The notes beneath the pieces were generated by a model. The model searched no databases. It worked only from the letters and a program-made list of their open reading frames with translations, and had not been told where the DNA came from. Of a stretch of DNA of 64,000 bases, positions 32,055 to 44,144 are shown in pieces. Location of the stretch: the NCBI GenBank assembly GCA_022828595.1, contig JAKGHH010000002.1:110682855-110746854 (forward strand), in the 5' to 3' direction. The position numbers were made by a program, and so were the translations under genes. Source of the DNA: Nelumbo lutea. Taxonomy: Eukaryota > Streptophyta > Magnoliopsida > Proteales > Nelumbonaceae. Numbering within the stretch: the first letter of the stretch is position 1; every line of letters starts with the position of its first letter.

Positions 32055-33315
32055 ATTGGTTGTAGGTTCATGTAATCGAAACCTACCCTTGTTGGTTTGT
32101 CCTGAGCACATCCAAGAACTTGTATGTTGGGCAGAAGAAGAAAGGAACGTTCCAACACTCCAGTTTCTTGGCTGGAGGCGCCACTTCTGCAGCCGGGAGA
32201 CTAGTTGTGGAAAATGGTGTATTGAAGGTATAAAGCAATTTCTGATTTAATTTTCTTCTTATCTTCAAGATCCAATGCTTTATTGTGGCTTTTAGCTTAT
32301 GCACAGATAAGGTTGTTTAACCAGGATTTTCTCTCGACTTCTAAACAGGCAGTCTGGCCACATAGTGGACATTATCGTCCAACGGAAGAAAACTTTCAGG
32401 AATTTATGACCTACCTCAAGGAACATAATGTGGATCTCACGGATGTTAAGGTATAAAAGTTTTGCCTTCACTTTTAGTAATTTCATAACCTACTCAGAAG
32501 GAAAACATAGTCAATTGGGCACACTCTGATGGAATTCTATGTTTTCTTTTAATTCTTTTTTTTTCCAGAGAAGTCCAACTGACGAGGAAGAAGACTCATT
32601 AAGAAAGCAGAGGAGCAGCATTGGTCTTATTAGAGAGAACTCCTCCGAACAAGACTTGACTCAGGAAGTGACAGATTTTGAGGCAGAAGACATCAACTCC
32701 GTTGACTTGATTCAAGAACCAACTGATTCTGCTAAATTAGTTAGCGATTCTGAACCAGAACCAGAGGAGTCGATGAAGACTCATAACCTGAAAAGCAAAT
32801 TGAGTAACCTTAAAATACCAAAAAGAAATGATCTGTTTGAGACGTCAGTGAGCCAATGTCTATTGGATGGACCAAGTTGCAACAGTCTCTCAGGGGAAAC
32901 TTTATCTAATGGCTGTGAAACCGCAGAAGATTTGATTATGCCAGAGCAAGATTATATGGTTCCCAAGAGGAATTTGTTTGAGGAAGATCAAGAAAAAAAA
33001 GAAGATGAAATTATTCCAAAAGAATCAATCCTCCAGAGGATAAATTCAAAGAAGGGAACAAAGTCATATCAACTGGGGAAGAAGTTGTCTTGCAAATGGA
33101 CAACGGGGGCTGGACCCCGTATTGGCTGCTTGAGGGATTACCCATCTGAGCTCCAATTCCGAGCTCTGGAGCAAGCAAACTTGTCTCCAAGAAGTGATGG
33201 GTGTTCTAGAGCTTACTCCTCTCCTAGAAGCTTAAAAGGACTGAGCCCAAAGGTATCAACACCAACTTCTTTGTGGAGAGAAACAACACCAACCATAAGA
33301 ACTAATCTTAGATGA
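32055..33315 (+). pseudogene. IQM: IQM-type calmodulin-binding protein, C-terminal exons only
   Basis: Three exons resemble the C-terminal half of plant IQM (IQ-motif, calmodulin-binding family) proteins. Exon a ends at 32227 and reads [20 protein letters not shown], then [19 protein letters not shown]; exon b, 32349-32450, reads [19 protein letters not shown] and VDLTDVK; exon c, 32569-33315, is acidic and ends with LSCKWTTGAGPRIGCLRDYP, then ELQFRALEQANLSPR and a Ser-rich tail. Introns are GT-AG and in phase. The family's upstream part (IQ motif, HWLEAIDPRHRYGHNL block) is not found between MED7 and here. The 5' boundary of exon a is uncertain: WFVLSTSK lacks the usual WIFVLSTSK Ile and the codons before it show no family resemblance. 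Either a 5'-truncated copy or a gene whose first exons were removed. Confidence 0.8.
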
Positions 33316-34603
33316 GGAGGGACAACCCCCTAATGATCTATTCTTTTGTCTGTAGACAAGATTATACAAGAATTCTTTTTGTACCATTATTATTATTATT
33401 ATTTTTTTAATTCTTTTGTAGATCCTGTTGTGAATTTCAAAATTGTAGAGTCTTTTGGGCTTTAGTTCCCTCTAACAAAGAAATGACTTAGATTCTTTTT
33501 ATCAACACTTGGTGTGATGATATCATGGAAGTGCTTCTCATGCCTGTGTCCTGAACTTTCTGTCTACTTTAACCGTTTATAATTTTATCCTTGTCAACCT
33601 TAGCCATGGGATATCTGAGGATCATCAAATGATGAGCCTCAGTTCTGAAACTACTTCCTCCTGTCAACTTATTCAAGAACTGCAGTTTTATCTTCCTAAA
33701 AAGGGCATTTTCTGAGGATGATCTTCAACCATGAACTGAGCTGACTTTGATAAATTTGACTTCACTTTGGGCTTTAGAAAAGTATGTAGTATTCTGTCTG
33801 TGGTAGGATAATGGAAATTGGAAACCATTTCTTTCCGTGTACAGTAAGAACTCAAAGAAACTACTTTGCATTCTGCACCAGTATAGAACTTCTGAAACGA
33901 AAACAATGTTCAAATAGTGATTTTCTTGGTAATTATAAGCTTGGACTACATACCCATAAGTTCGATTTGAATTAAATACAGTTGACTTCATTTCAAGTGT
34001 GGGGTAGTATTAAATCCTTTACTTGTAACAGGAGTAACTTTGTTTGAGGAGCAAGTATAGATTAACAGAAACCGTGTGAGAAAGTGCAGGGAGTCAAATT
34101 TTTCTAATCTTTCCGCGTCAAGCAAGAATTCAAAGAAATTTACGTGCTTAGTTGCTTATTCATGTCCACATCAAAACATGGAATACCTGAAAATGACAGT
34201 AAAATAAATGAGATAATGCCTAAAGGACTTTTACTTGGTCTATTTTCGTATCCTTCTGGGGAGGTCTTTTTGGGACGGAGGTGGTAAAGAACAAGTCGGC
34301 GTAGATAAGTCCTTGATGGTGATGTTTGGCATCCACATCTTGGGGAGGAAAGCAGATTCCATATCATCGGTTGAGAAAGATTCTTCTGTATTTTAATCAA
34401 TCAAGTCACCAAATCCTGAGACCAGGTTCATTAGAAAGCATTAAAGAAACTCTTAAAGCACCAACTACTCCCTCTATGCCTTTTTTGCGTAGAGATGAAT
34501 TCCTTGCGCAAGAAACATTGAAGAAGCTCAAGAAGATAAATATATTTGTTGCTGTCAAAGATGAGACCGAGGGCAACAAAGTAAATTCACTGACATCCGA
34601 TGC
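33316..34603. other. IQM downstream region and an unrecognised open stretch
   Basis: 33316-33500 is probably 3' UTR, with an ATT microsatellite at about 33387-33405. From 34326 to 34622 the plus strand is open for 98 codons (SMPFLRRDEFLAQETLKKLK, basic and helical), running into the LTR-like segment. I do not recognise it, and no start or splice site is compelling. Confidence 0.3.
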
Positions 34604-34956
34604 TGATGGGTCCAACATGTGAGTAGGAGAAGAGAACAGGTCAGACGCCCCAGGTGTGATCCCAGGGGCGGAGACTCTGACGGTGAAATTAGCCAGGTGC
34701 TTAAAGAGGGGTTAGACTAGACTTGAGACGAGGGCTCAAAGCTTAGTCCTTAAGAGCTCAGACGAGGTCTCTCTCGAATAAGAATGCAAGAGAGTAAGAC
34801 TGAGCAAGACGGATTTACCTTGAACTGGGCACCCCCCCGTTTTATAGCTGACCTTGCCATGGGGTGATTGGAGGCAGTTAGAGATGAATGGCCAGAATCA
34901 CATCCAGCTGATGCCACGTGGCACAATCCGGGGCTGTGCCATATGCACCTACATCA
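34604..34956 (-). mobile_element. Probable solo LTR, Tat-like
   Basis: A GC-rich island in AT-rich DNA. On the plus strand it runs from TGATGGGTCC to CACCTACATCA. It carries CGGAGACTCTGACGG with a nearby CTTAAAGAGG, GTTTTATAGCTGACC and GCCACGTGGCAC, elements laid out as in the LTRs at 9008, 11397 and 59078 (a CTTAAGTTAGCA region, a TTTATA region and GTGCCACGTGTCA). No internal domain and no clear 5-bp duplication, so the left end is uncertain. Confidence 0.5.
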
Positions 34957-36019
34957 ATATTCATGTACCTCTTATAGGAAACACTAAAAATCAATGTTGA
35001 ATGTTGTCGACTCCGATCTGATAGAGAACTGTTTTGGTTACTGGATCACAGGTTGAATGGTTTCATCCTTTGGTTCAACCATTCAATTCATTCAGAAAAA
35101 TTGAGCATGGTTCTAGATTAGTTTTGAAGTCTACTTCAAATCAAAATAAACTTTAAAACAATAAGTACTACAGAGTATAATACATACTAATACATGTAAA
35201 TGGGGTAAGTTTGACTGTATCAACATTTCTAAGAACTGGACAACTGAAAACCCATTTTGGCTGCCATTGCCGGTTTTGGTGGTCCAACTATGGTGCTGGA
35301 ATCTAGCTGGTCTGTCTAAGAAAGGGAAGGCTATTTGGGGAGTTATTCCACCAGCTATGTTATGGTCAATACTAGATAGATAGAAACAGGAGAATTTTTT
35401 AAGGCAAATACAACATAATAGATTCGCTAATGAAAGGGTTTTTGTAGCAAAATATAATCTTGGGTGGCATCACATAGACTGTTCAAGAAAATACCAAACA
35501 GCTATGTTTTAGGTATCAGTAATCTTCTTGTATCCAAGGTTCAAATTATCTATACACGTATGTGTATCGGCAGAGATGTATCAATACTTAAAAACGATAC
35601 TCCTATTTTTTTTAGTTTTTTTCAAGTTTCAGTTCTACACATATTTTTATATATTATTTAAAAAATGTGTTTCCAAAATCACTGTAAACAGATGTATTGA
35701 GGACCAAAATATATAAGGGGTATATCATATGGATACTTTGAACCTTATTTGTATCTACTTGATTGAAATGAAATTTCTAAACTCTGCTTTTCCTTTTGTG
35801 AACAAGTCATTAAGTGATCTAACTGAATGATTAATTGCTTTTCCTTTTGTGAACAAGTCATTAAGTGATCAAATAGCTTGTGAGATCCTTTGCCCTATTA
35901 TTAAAGACTGAAATGAATAAATTATTCGGTTCAGCTTATTCAAGTAGAACACAAAGGAACAAAGTCACAAACAATCAGTCATTAATGCTTTTTGTGAATG
36001 ATTCCTGGCACCGCGTCAG
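34957..36019. other. Unassigned, with a LINE scrap and a short duplication
   Basis: At 35250-35450 (plus) a frame reads GKAIWGVIPPAMLWSILDR, resembling the LINE post-zf-RVT block. At 35786-35820 and 35838-35871 a 34-bp direct repeat (TGCTTTTCCTTTTGTGAACA...) occurs. Otherwise featureless. Confidence 0.45.
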
Positions 36020-36120
36020 TCGTCCAAGTAAAGACCTGTGATTAAATTCTGCTGTCACCGGGGGGGGGGGGGGAGGGTTAAGGGAGGGGATGGGCTACCT
36101 GCATTGTATAGCCTCATTTG
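36020..36120 (+). mobile_element. tRNA-derived SINE relic (3' part)
   Basis: GTAAAGACCTGTGATTAAAT aligns with the SINE at 52530 (GTAGAGACCCAGGATCAAAT), followed by GTCACCGG, a 14-base G run and GGGTTAAGGGAGGGGATGGG, matching that element's GGTTAAGGGAATGGGGATGG. The A-box half is missing. Confidence 0.6.
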
Positions 36121-36780
36121 GTAGGTTCTTCGATGCACATACTTATCTAAGGTGTATTTCAATATGTCTTTTAAAATTGCCTTTCCGATACATTTTGACG
36201 TTTTCAATACTTTGAACATTACCTATTTAGACAGAAAATCAACTGCTTTGAATTTGGAACTGATTTTAATGAGCTTGGCCGCTTGGGTGATGCTTTGCTT
36301 AATATTCAGGTCCAATGGGCACTGAATAAAATTGGTCACACTATTGGGCTTGGATCTATAAAGTAAGTAGGCTTAGGCCCAGTTAATCATCTTCCAGCCT
36401 GTGACGATGAGGCTGTGGTTGGGCACTTGGGCTTGATAGGAATTCAACCAAACTTCTGCTTCTCATTACTCATTAATAGTCATGATTCTTAGAAAGACAG
36501 CAATGAATCATTCAGTTTAGCCACATCAGGCATTATCAAATGGCATATGCCACGTCAGCTTTACATGTAGGATTAGGACGTGTATGTAGAGCTGATCTGG
36601 TGCATGGATTGGTTTAGTATTATGAGTTGAACCGTAGATCGGTAGATGGTTCCAACTCACATGAATACTCACTCGTAATTCGTAAACGAGTTGATGTACC
36701 TCTTGATTTCCCAGCCTGGCAGCCGCAGGAGTTCAAATCCGCCCCTCACAGAGAAGATAGAAACAAGGTTAGAGGAATTC
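36121..36780. other. Upstream region of RPS28
   Basis: No gene signal. CAGGAGTTCAAATCC near 36730 resembles a pol III B box but has no A box nearby. Confidence 0.35.
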
Positions 36781-36882
36781 AAAATCTGAAATGACCATCA
36801 TACCCTTTACTGTATACCTATGTGAGAGTAAATTCGGAGGATGTCCTTGTAATTTCAGAGTTAACCTATTCAATGCCTCTCT

Positions 36883-36910
36883 CTATATAAGAATCAATAC
36901 TAGGGTTTTA
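36883..36910 (+). promoter_or_regulatory. RPS28 core promoter: TATA box and telo box
   Basis: CTATATAA at 36883-36890 is followed by TAGGGTTTTA at 36901-36910, the reverse complement of the AAACCCTA telo box typical of plant ribosomal-protein genes. Transcription probably starts near 36915-36925. Confidence 0.6.
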
Positions 36911-36914
36911 CGAT

Positions 36915-37004
36915 CCTTCCCCCTGGACACGGAGTGCGAGTTGCGAGCAAGCGGCCTCAACGTCTTCTTTCTTCTCTCACTCGCGCTCTCCGATCTCTAC
37001 GCAG
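36915..37004 (+). other. RPS28: RPS28 5' UTR exon 1 and start of the 5' UTR intron
   Basis: A pyrimidine-rich leader (CTTCTTTCTTCTCTCACTCG) ends at CTACGCAG, followed by the donor GTGCCC. The intron would be 37005-38953 (1949 bp), ending CACAATACAG two bases before the ATG. A long intron in the 5' UTR fits a highly expressed plant housekeeping gene. Exon start is inferred. Confidence 0.6.
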
Positions 37005-37649
37005 GTGCCCTAATCTGCGTTTCCCATGAGATCTCTGTTTGGATGCACAGTTATCTCTTCTGGCTCATATCTTGTCTCTTGAAGGCTTTCCTTTGTCTCA
37101 GAAATCAGTCCATATATTTCATTCTCTTGTTTACTTACGTGTACTGTATACGTATATGGTGTTTCTTGACAGACGATTCCTTTTTCTGGTGTTTCGATTA
37201 CATAGATAATGGTGAATCTGGTTTTGTGCTATGGATATATGTTCTATTCTTGTTTGAAGGCCTCACTTTTATGATTTTCAATAGTTCTCCTTGCATATTG
37301 AAGATTGAGACAACTCCTTTATCTTCTTGATAATTAGAATTAAATCTTGTTTGGGTTAACTTAGATCAGTACATTGCCAGTTTCCTTGTCTACGTGAATA
37401 TGCGCAAACATGGTGCCAATCGTTTTCCTTAGGAAATTTAATTGAACGATAATTCTTGTGATAATGGCGTACAGGTGGTAATTGCTTGGTTATCTAGTGG
37501 CAATTTTCTACATGTATGGGAGAAGTTTTGAGCCTTATGCGTGTTCTGGCGTTATGTGAGCACCTCAAGACTAAAAGGTCTGCCATGAACGCTAATTGGA
37601 CCCGCATATTGACAATTAATTGAGTACAAGTCAATAAAAAATATCGGCA

Positions 37650-37960
37650 TTTAGGATTCATTGACAATCTATCCCTAGAAAAAATACGTGCAGTAAGGTC
37701 CTTGGAGGGTAACCCATCTTCTCCATGAAATTAGTGAGATATCTGCATCCCTTGGCTGTAGTTACAGATGGATCCCAAGAGAACTGAACCAGTTGGCTGA
37801 CTCTTTGGCTGAACCTTGATTGGGGAAGGTTATTTTTTGTATCGTGCAAATATTTACCTATTGCTTGTTTGGGCCTTTGTTTATTTATATATTTAATTTT
37901 GTTGTAGAGCCCTTTTAGTGCATCATCTCATTTACATACTTTTTTTTTTAATGAATAATG
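37650..37960 (+). mobile_element. LINE 3' terminus inside the RPS28 5' UTR intron
   Basis: The plus strand reads RWIPRELNQLADSLAEP, then a stop: the last helix of a plant LINE RNase H-like domain. A T-rich 3' UTR follows. Sense orientation relative to RPS28. Confidence 0.65.
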
Positions 37961-38954
37961 TGCAAATGCTTTGATTTCCCAAAAGCTTTGTGAACTGTGA
38001 AGGCTCTATTTGTAGCAAAAGCAGTGGAAAAGTTTGCATCCAGAATTATTATTCATGAGATCATTAAAATAGTTAAATTTTTATGTATGGCATTGATTCT
38101 GTGCTATTATCTTAGAGGTTGACATTCTGGAAATCCAGAATGTAAAACCGTCCATGCCCATGGGTTTAGCCCATTCTCAACAACTTTTGAATTTTCTGTC
38201 TAAAGTGCTCTGCAGTGAGGCTGTTTAATGTCATTATGGTTGCTTCGATGCATGGACTCCTAGCTTGAAGTGCATCATGAAGATGCTATTTGTGTTGTCT
38301 TGCTGTTTAAATAATTTTGCTGCCCTAATGAACTATGGTTCATTGGGAATGCCTTTAGATTGCTATCCTATTAGGGTATGTGTTTGATGTGTATCAAGCG
38401 GATATCTCATTTGGAGATTGGTCGAACCAATGGTTGAATATGTTTACTAGCAATAGAACTAATTAACTTCTGGTTCCAGGTCCTGGTTCTCATGGTCCAA
38501 TTGTCTAGTCTGATCTGAGTCTTAAAACACTGGTTGAGCTTTACGCTAGTACTTGCTTCACTTCTCATTTTATTTTAGCATTAGCTATATCCTGAAAGTA
38601 GAGGCTAGTAGGTGCAACCTAGATGAGCCAGGAAGTGGCATCACATGTTATAGATGTGCAGAAAAATAAACTAAATGATGCTTGTGCTCTTATTGTTTCT
38701 TGAAGTGGGCATCTTCTAACACAAACAGAAACAGAGACCTTTAATCAAATTTCAAATATGGTTATGGTGCCTTTACAGTTTACTTTTTTTGTTTCATATC
38801 GACTGGCTTAATTTCAACCTTGCTAAAATGATACGACTCTGATTATGCTTCATTGACTCTGCAACTACAACTGTGCTATTTTTGGTTTGTATTTGAATGG
38901 CTTACGGCTAACAACCAATTCCTCTGTTTGACTTCATTTTGCCCACAATACAGG

Positions 38955-39152
38955 ATGGATTCTCAGGTGAAACTTGCCATCGTGGTGAAGGTAATGGGAC
39001 GAACAGGGTCAAGGGGGCAGGTGACTCAGGTTAGAGTCAAGTTTATGGACGACCAGAACAGGCTTATCATGAGGAACGTCAAAGGGCCTGTCAGGGAGGG
39101 TGATGTCCTCACCTTGCTCGAATCCGAAAGGGAAGCTAGGAGGTTGCGCTGA
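38955..39152 (+). CDS. RPS28: Cytosolic ribosomal protein eS28
   Basis: Encodes a 65-residue small-subunit protein sited at the mRNA exit/E-site side of the 40S head. The sequence is almost wholly the plant consensus: [65 protein letters not shown]. The length is exactly that of the family. The start was chosen at 38955 because the conserved protein begins there and a splice acceptor (ACAATACAG) ends at 38953; the frame is also open upstream, but that is intron. No introns within the CDS. It looks intact and functional. Confidence 0.97.
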   Translation: MDSQVKLAIVVKVMGRTGSRGQVTQVRVKFMDDQNRLIMRNVKGPVREGDVLTLLESEREARRLR

Positions 39153-39969
39153 GGCCATGGACATGACAATATTCCCCTCTTATTCTCTTAAAGTGATTTT
39201 TTTTGTCTTAGATCTATCTCCATTTCAATGCAAATTTTGAATTTACACTAGTACGTTTTTGGTTCTCCTTCAAAATTGGATTGGAGTCTGCCCGATTATT
39301 TATTTGGTTGAGCTTTAGAGAACGAATCAAGAGTTAGTTTAGAGCATTTCAATTCTGTTGGCTGTTTTTTATTCAATGTTCATGCAAGGAGTGACTTTTG
39401 GGAAGTTTAGATATTGCTCCGCTGATCAAGACGTGAATTGCAGTGTTTAGGAAATTACCAGTTGATACTTGACGGAAGACGTGGATCAGTGAATGTCCTC
39501 GACTCCTCTCCAGATAGTTTGTATTAAGCCTTTGTTTGACTCAACAGTTCTGATTAAAGCTTTCTCTTTTCCAACATCAAACGTCTACGATGGCCCCTGC
39601 TTTCTTGATTGCCAACTCCTTCGCCCTATTTTAAACTAAAGTATACTTGGGCCGGTCTTGGGTTGAGCTTTCGCCAAAATTTGAATGGGCCTCTGAGCTT
39701 AAGCCCGCGCCCATGAAAGGTCTAGTTCGAAGTCATTTGTCGTTAGAAAACAGTGGTGTATGCGGATTGCGGACCATTTCTGTTAGTCTCAATAGAATAG
39801 CTTTGTGTTGGAGAAATACGGTGTTAATGGATTGGATCCAGCTATTTCTATATCAGATTTAATTGTTAAACTTTAAATCCAAATCTGGTCTAAAATCTGA
39901 TTAGAGAACATCGAATATTAGTTTGTCACCTATTTGTTTATTTATTTATTTTTAATTTCTAATTGTTGG
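39153..39969. other. RPS28 3' UTR and spacer
   Basis: The first ~100 bp are probably 3' UTR. Near 39645-39720 lies a GGGCCGGTCTTGGGTTGAGC-like segment resembling the interior of the small MITE at 18854, without its ends. Confidence 0.4.
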
Positions 39970-39977
39970 AATGAATG

Positions 39978-40352
39978 TAGGGCTGTCATCGGTTGATTCT
40001 GGGGCAGGACAGGATGTTCCAGTCCTGAAACGATTATTAAGCAGGACAAAATAATGGATCATGATAATCAGGTTTGACCCAATAAACCGGATTACACTGA
40101 TAGAAATACTTATTTATTTAAAGAATAATTCAAAACTTGAAGTTTGATAATATAAAAAATTAAATGACACTAGGATAGTAAATCATTTATATGTTAATAA
40201 AATAATTTGTTTTCATCTAATATTAAATTTACCATTTTATATATAAAATATAATAAAAATTATAAGAAAAACAGGAAAACCCTTAAAATTTATTTAATAA
40301 AAGATCCGTTTGGTTTAATTGATTAGGTAGAATTGACCTGTTGACAGCTCGA
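39978..40352. mobile_element. hAT-like MITE with TAGGGCTGTCA end
   Basis: The left end is TAGGGCTGTCAT; the inverted right end is TCGAGCTGTCAA. Flanks AATGAATG (39970-39977) and GATGAATG (40353-40360) match at 7 of 8. AT-rich, non-coding interior. Confidence 0.7.
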
Positions 40353-40459
40353 GATGAATGTAAGAGGCCTTTTCTTTTATAGTGTTTTTGTGTTTTGTGT
40401 CCATTTTGTCCCTTCTTTCCTAACCTCAAAGGAAAAGTTAGCCTTTACCTAAATTATAG

Positions 40460-40757
40460 TGTTTTTGAATTGTTGTTGACTTGGACTGTTGGACTGTTTA
40501 ACTTTGTAACCGTTCAGGCAAATGGTTCCATTTCACCCTCAATCCAGTCCTCGGCAAAAAAATCCTTGATTTGATTAGCATCCCATTAACACAAATAGTT
40601 GAACCCTTGACCTGTTCGACCCATTTAACAGTTTTTGGCCATTTTTATTTTAATTGTTTTTTAATTGGAATAGGTCATCCGTTCAACCGAACAGGCAAAC
40701 TGTTGACCTAGAAATCAGTGGTCAGAACAAATCCTAGGTCAAATTTTAAAACTTATT
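40460..40757. repeat. Dispersed ~300-bp repeat, family H copy 1
   Basis: Shares the ordered words GTTGACTTGGACTGTTGGAC, AATGGTTCCATTT and AAACTGTTGACCTAGAAATC with copies at 49834, 50901 and 53528. Likely a MITE; its ends are eroded here. Confidence 0.65.
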
Positions 40758-43399
40758 AGCAATTGCACTCTCCTAGAAACCCATGATGGTGTGTTGATTT
40801 CTATTTTCTCCTCTTTTCTTCATTTCAAATGTTATAACTTTTCCCATTCTTTGCACATTTTAAACTAGACCTTGGTTCTATTACTTGTTGAAGCACAAGT
40901 TGCTATAAGAGCAAAGGCTTTCTTTTACTTTCTTGCATGGTAGTCTCATGTAAACCCTAGGATAAACAAGGTATGTAGGTGTTTGAAGCACTAATCAGTT
41001 TCTTCTCTTGGATCACATGCCTTTAGGAGGTTTTTGGAGAAGACTGATGCACATGTTGTTGCAAAAATAGAATTAATAACAGATAATAGAACTTATCGTT
41101 CAATGCTTTCTGAACCCGGAATGCACCAGTGTTGCAGAATCAGTGCTGAAAGCTGATAACAAACTGAGTAATAGTAGTATGAAATGGGTTGAATTGTGTC
41201 ATTTGGCTACTCTCCTTAAAGCTACATTTGCCCCCTACAGTATAGTCGGGTTATTGTAAATCAGTTTACTAGATAAAATAGCCCACATGCTTCTAGTAGA
41301 TGTGCACTCGCTTACTAGAAAATAAATCTAAAATCTAACTAATAAAGTCTACCACAAGCTCTAATATAAAGAAAATCTGTACTAGCACTCTTTCTCTTTC
41401 TCAAGCAATCCCAAATAGTAGTTATTTGCTTCGGCATCTGAAAAGGAAGAAAAGTGAGAATAATGAGTACGACCCTCAGTAAGTAACATTTCTTTCCTCC
41501 AGTTAGATCAAGCATGTAGAAGAAAATAATAATGTGCATAACAATAAATAATTCATAAAATCCTCATATTACTCACAAGATAATTTTCAAACCACTTAAT
41601 ATGTCTTGGAGAAGAGAAATTCACATACTCAAAAAAGTATAAAACTTTCTAACAATTCACCAAATCATAAGAACAAGCTAGGTGAAACACAATGTGTGGA
41701 CTGATGTTGATATATTCAAATTCAAATTCAAACTCACATAGCAATTTTCACAAGGGTAAACTACGACCATTTTCATCCCCAATGGCAAGGTCCAGAATGT
41801 AGTTATATATTAAATTACGACCACCTTATCCCTAGTGATAAAGGATCACATATATGCCCTGTGGCAAGGGCCCAAATTCAAAATGGACTAGTCTAAGATG
41901 CTATCGTATTCATCCCCAATGGCAGGGTCCAAAGGGTAGTCCTATATTATTAGAATATATAATAGATGTATCAATCCACACATGCGTCTCACAAAGGAAT
42001 TTATCATAGGAATAACAACATAGCTAAATAAAGAATAACAACTTTAAAAAAAGTCATTGCTTCTTTTAAGGAATAACAATGTGTCAATCATTGATGATTC
42101 ACAATAGTTAACAAAAAAAGAAAAAAACATCATCTAAATTCTAAATTCATAATATTTACATGCTTGGATCCCAATTCAAATAAATAAAAAAAAATATATA
42201 ACCAAGAATTTATTTGTTAATTTACTTGATAGTTGGCAAAAGAAAAAAAGAGAAAAGAAAAAAATATATAACTAGAAGATGAAAAGTCACTTATTCAATA
42301 CACTGAGTCCAAATTACCAATACAAGTGAGTCACGGTATATCCAAAAGCCTATAAATCAATGAATAATTGTCACCACCAATTTCAAAACTAATATTGATA
42401 AATTTGTGGGGTAAAAACTATAACCTTATTGTATTAGTCTATCTAAACTTCTAATAGTTTACTAGCTTAGGTTTTGAGACTCCCATACTTCCAAATTTGT
42501 TGTGTTCAAGGATCAAAATCTTAAGACTCATAACTTTCAGTTCAAAATCCGTTTTGCAAGTATGATATAATGTCATGAAGGTCTTACAGCCCATTACAAT
42601 TTAAACATTACTCCCTTCTAAAGAGATCATTAGATGATCCCTTTCTGGTAGCCTAAAAATGGTTGGTTGCTAGAATTTTCTTGGATTCCCATATTTGGGT
42701 AGATTTAGGATACTAGCTTTAAAAATTCATAACTTTTAGTACAAAAATCCAACGAGAAAATTTAGGTATTGTTTCAAAGATATCATCGAGAATTGTAATT
42801 TAGAACCAAAATTTAATTAAAAAATGTCACCAGAATGCCAATTTTTTGGTGGCCTAAAATCGGTTGGCGTCCCTTGTGTTTCAATATGAAATTTAACCTA
42901 GCTTTCCATCTACAAATCCAAAAGACACAAGGTTGAATTCGTTGGGTTTCTAATATGAAGAAGTCCTTATTAAAACTATTTTATTGTTGGAGATTGTCTA
43001 GAAAATAATCATATAAAAAAATCTAATTTTAAGTTTAATACACAAGAAAACAAAAAATGAATATCTAAGGGAGAAAAAGACTTACCTAAAGAGCGGTTTG
43101 ATGCCAAAAATCACTAAAATCCCTAACTTGATTTTCCAATGATGGATTGTCTTCACCTTCTCTTATCTTTGAAAAGAAAAAAAAAAGGAAAGAGTTCTTG
43201 CACTAGCTAAAGAAATTAGGTTTTTTTCTAAACACATTTTTCCTTTTTGCTAAGAAGTCCCCCCTTAAAAGAAATTTCAAAGAGCCCCCTCCTACAACAC
43301 TCACTCTCCCATTATTAATCTTAGTGGGTTTTTTTGGGTATTACATTTATTTTTCTAGTTTTTGTTTGACATCTAGAAGAGATCAATTGCTATTCTAAG
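40758..43399. other. Unassigned 2.6 kb
   Basis: No convincing gene. A CATCCCCAATGGCA(A/G)GGTCC unit occurs at about 41778 and 41912. The stretch 42400-43330 has paired phrases about 200 bp apart (a 'cataacttt.agt.caaaatcc' segment and a 'ggt.gcctaaaa..ggttgg' segment) that may come from an old retroelement LTR or UTR; I cannot place it. Confidence 0.35.
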
Positions 43400-43770
43400 T
43401 AGTTCTAGAATGTTTGTAAGATTGACCCTCATTCAGTTTGATTTTCGACAAGTATGGTTGGTTGTAAAAAATTACTCACAAGCATATGATATTAATTACT
43501 TGGAAACCTTTTACAGTTTCATCATACTCTTGGCTTCTCTACCAATTGGATGTGAAGAAATACATGAGCCTCCTGATTTTTATAGTGATGAAAAGAAATG
43601 GAAAGGGTACAAACTTGAGAGATCTTTGTATGGTCTGAAACTGTTACCTAGAGCCTTATTTAATAGGTTTAGTTATGTCCTATTAAATGGAGAGGGTACA
43701 AACTTGAGAGATCTCTGTATGGTTTGAAACAATTACCTAGAGCGTTATTTAATAGGTTTAAGTTTGTCAA
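43400..43770 (+). mobile_element. Copia reverse-transcriptase scrap with an 89-bp tandem duplication
   Basis: The plus strand reads VWLVVKNYSQAYDINYLETF, then RSLYGLKLLPRALFNRF, the copia RT core around the LVxKGYxQ and SLYGLKQSPRAWF motifs, with the intervening catalytic part missing. The segment starting at 43596 (AAATGGAAAGGGTAC) is repeated from 43685. It is a small internally deleted relic. Confidence 0.72.
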
Positions 43771-44144
43771 ATTTGCATCCAATTCAGATATTAAATGGAG
43801 GTAGGTTCTAATATCTAAATCCAAAATAATTGGATTTGATATCAGATTGGATCTTAGACTTCATAGTTCACTGATAGCCTTAAGAAAGTACCTATGCTAT
43901 AAATAGAAGTGTCTCACAGTTAGAGATACAAAAAGTAGGGTAAGGGTTATTTAAAGAAGGTTAGAAAAATGAAGGAGAGTTTTGGATAATAACCTAGATA
44001 TCTATACCATTAGAAAAATATTTCACGGGTCTCTTGAAGTTTAGAAAATGAGTTGGAATATGACGCTAGAAAGACATGATACCAGGAAAACTTACAACCT
44101 ATCAATCAACATCATACACGTAGTCACCAATCAGGTGAGTCTTC
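43771..44144. other. Unassigned spacer
   Basis: I see nothing recognisable. Confidence 0.5.

Noticed and set aside
34326..34622. 98-codon open stretch possibly belonging to a host gene
   Set aside because: No recognisable family, start context or splice partner, and it runs into an LTR-like segment; kept only as an unassigned note.
36710..36760. Possible tRNA or SINE from a GAGTTCAAATCC B box
   Set aside because: No A box or A tail nearby.
36791..37330. 179-codon open stretch over the RPS28 promoter region
   Set aside because: It spans the TATA box, leader exon and intron start of RPS28 and has no domain; a shadow of non-coding DNA.
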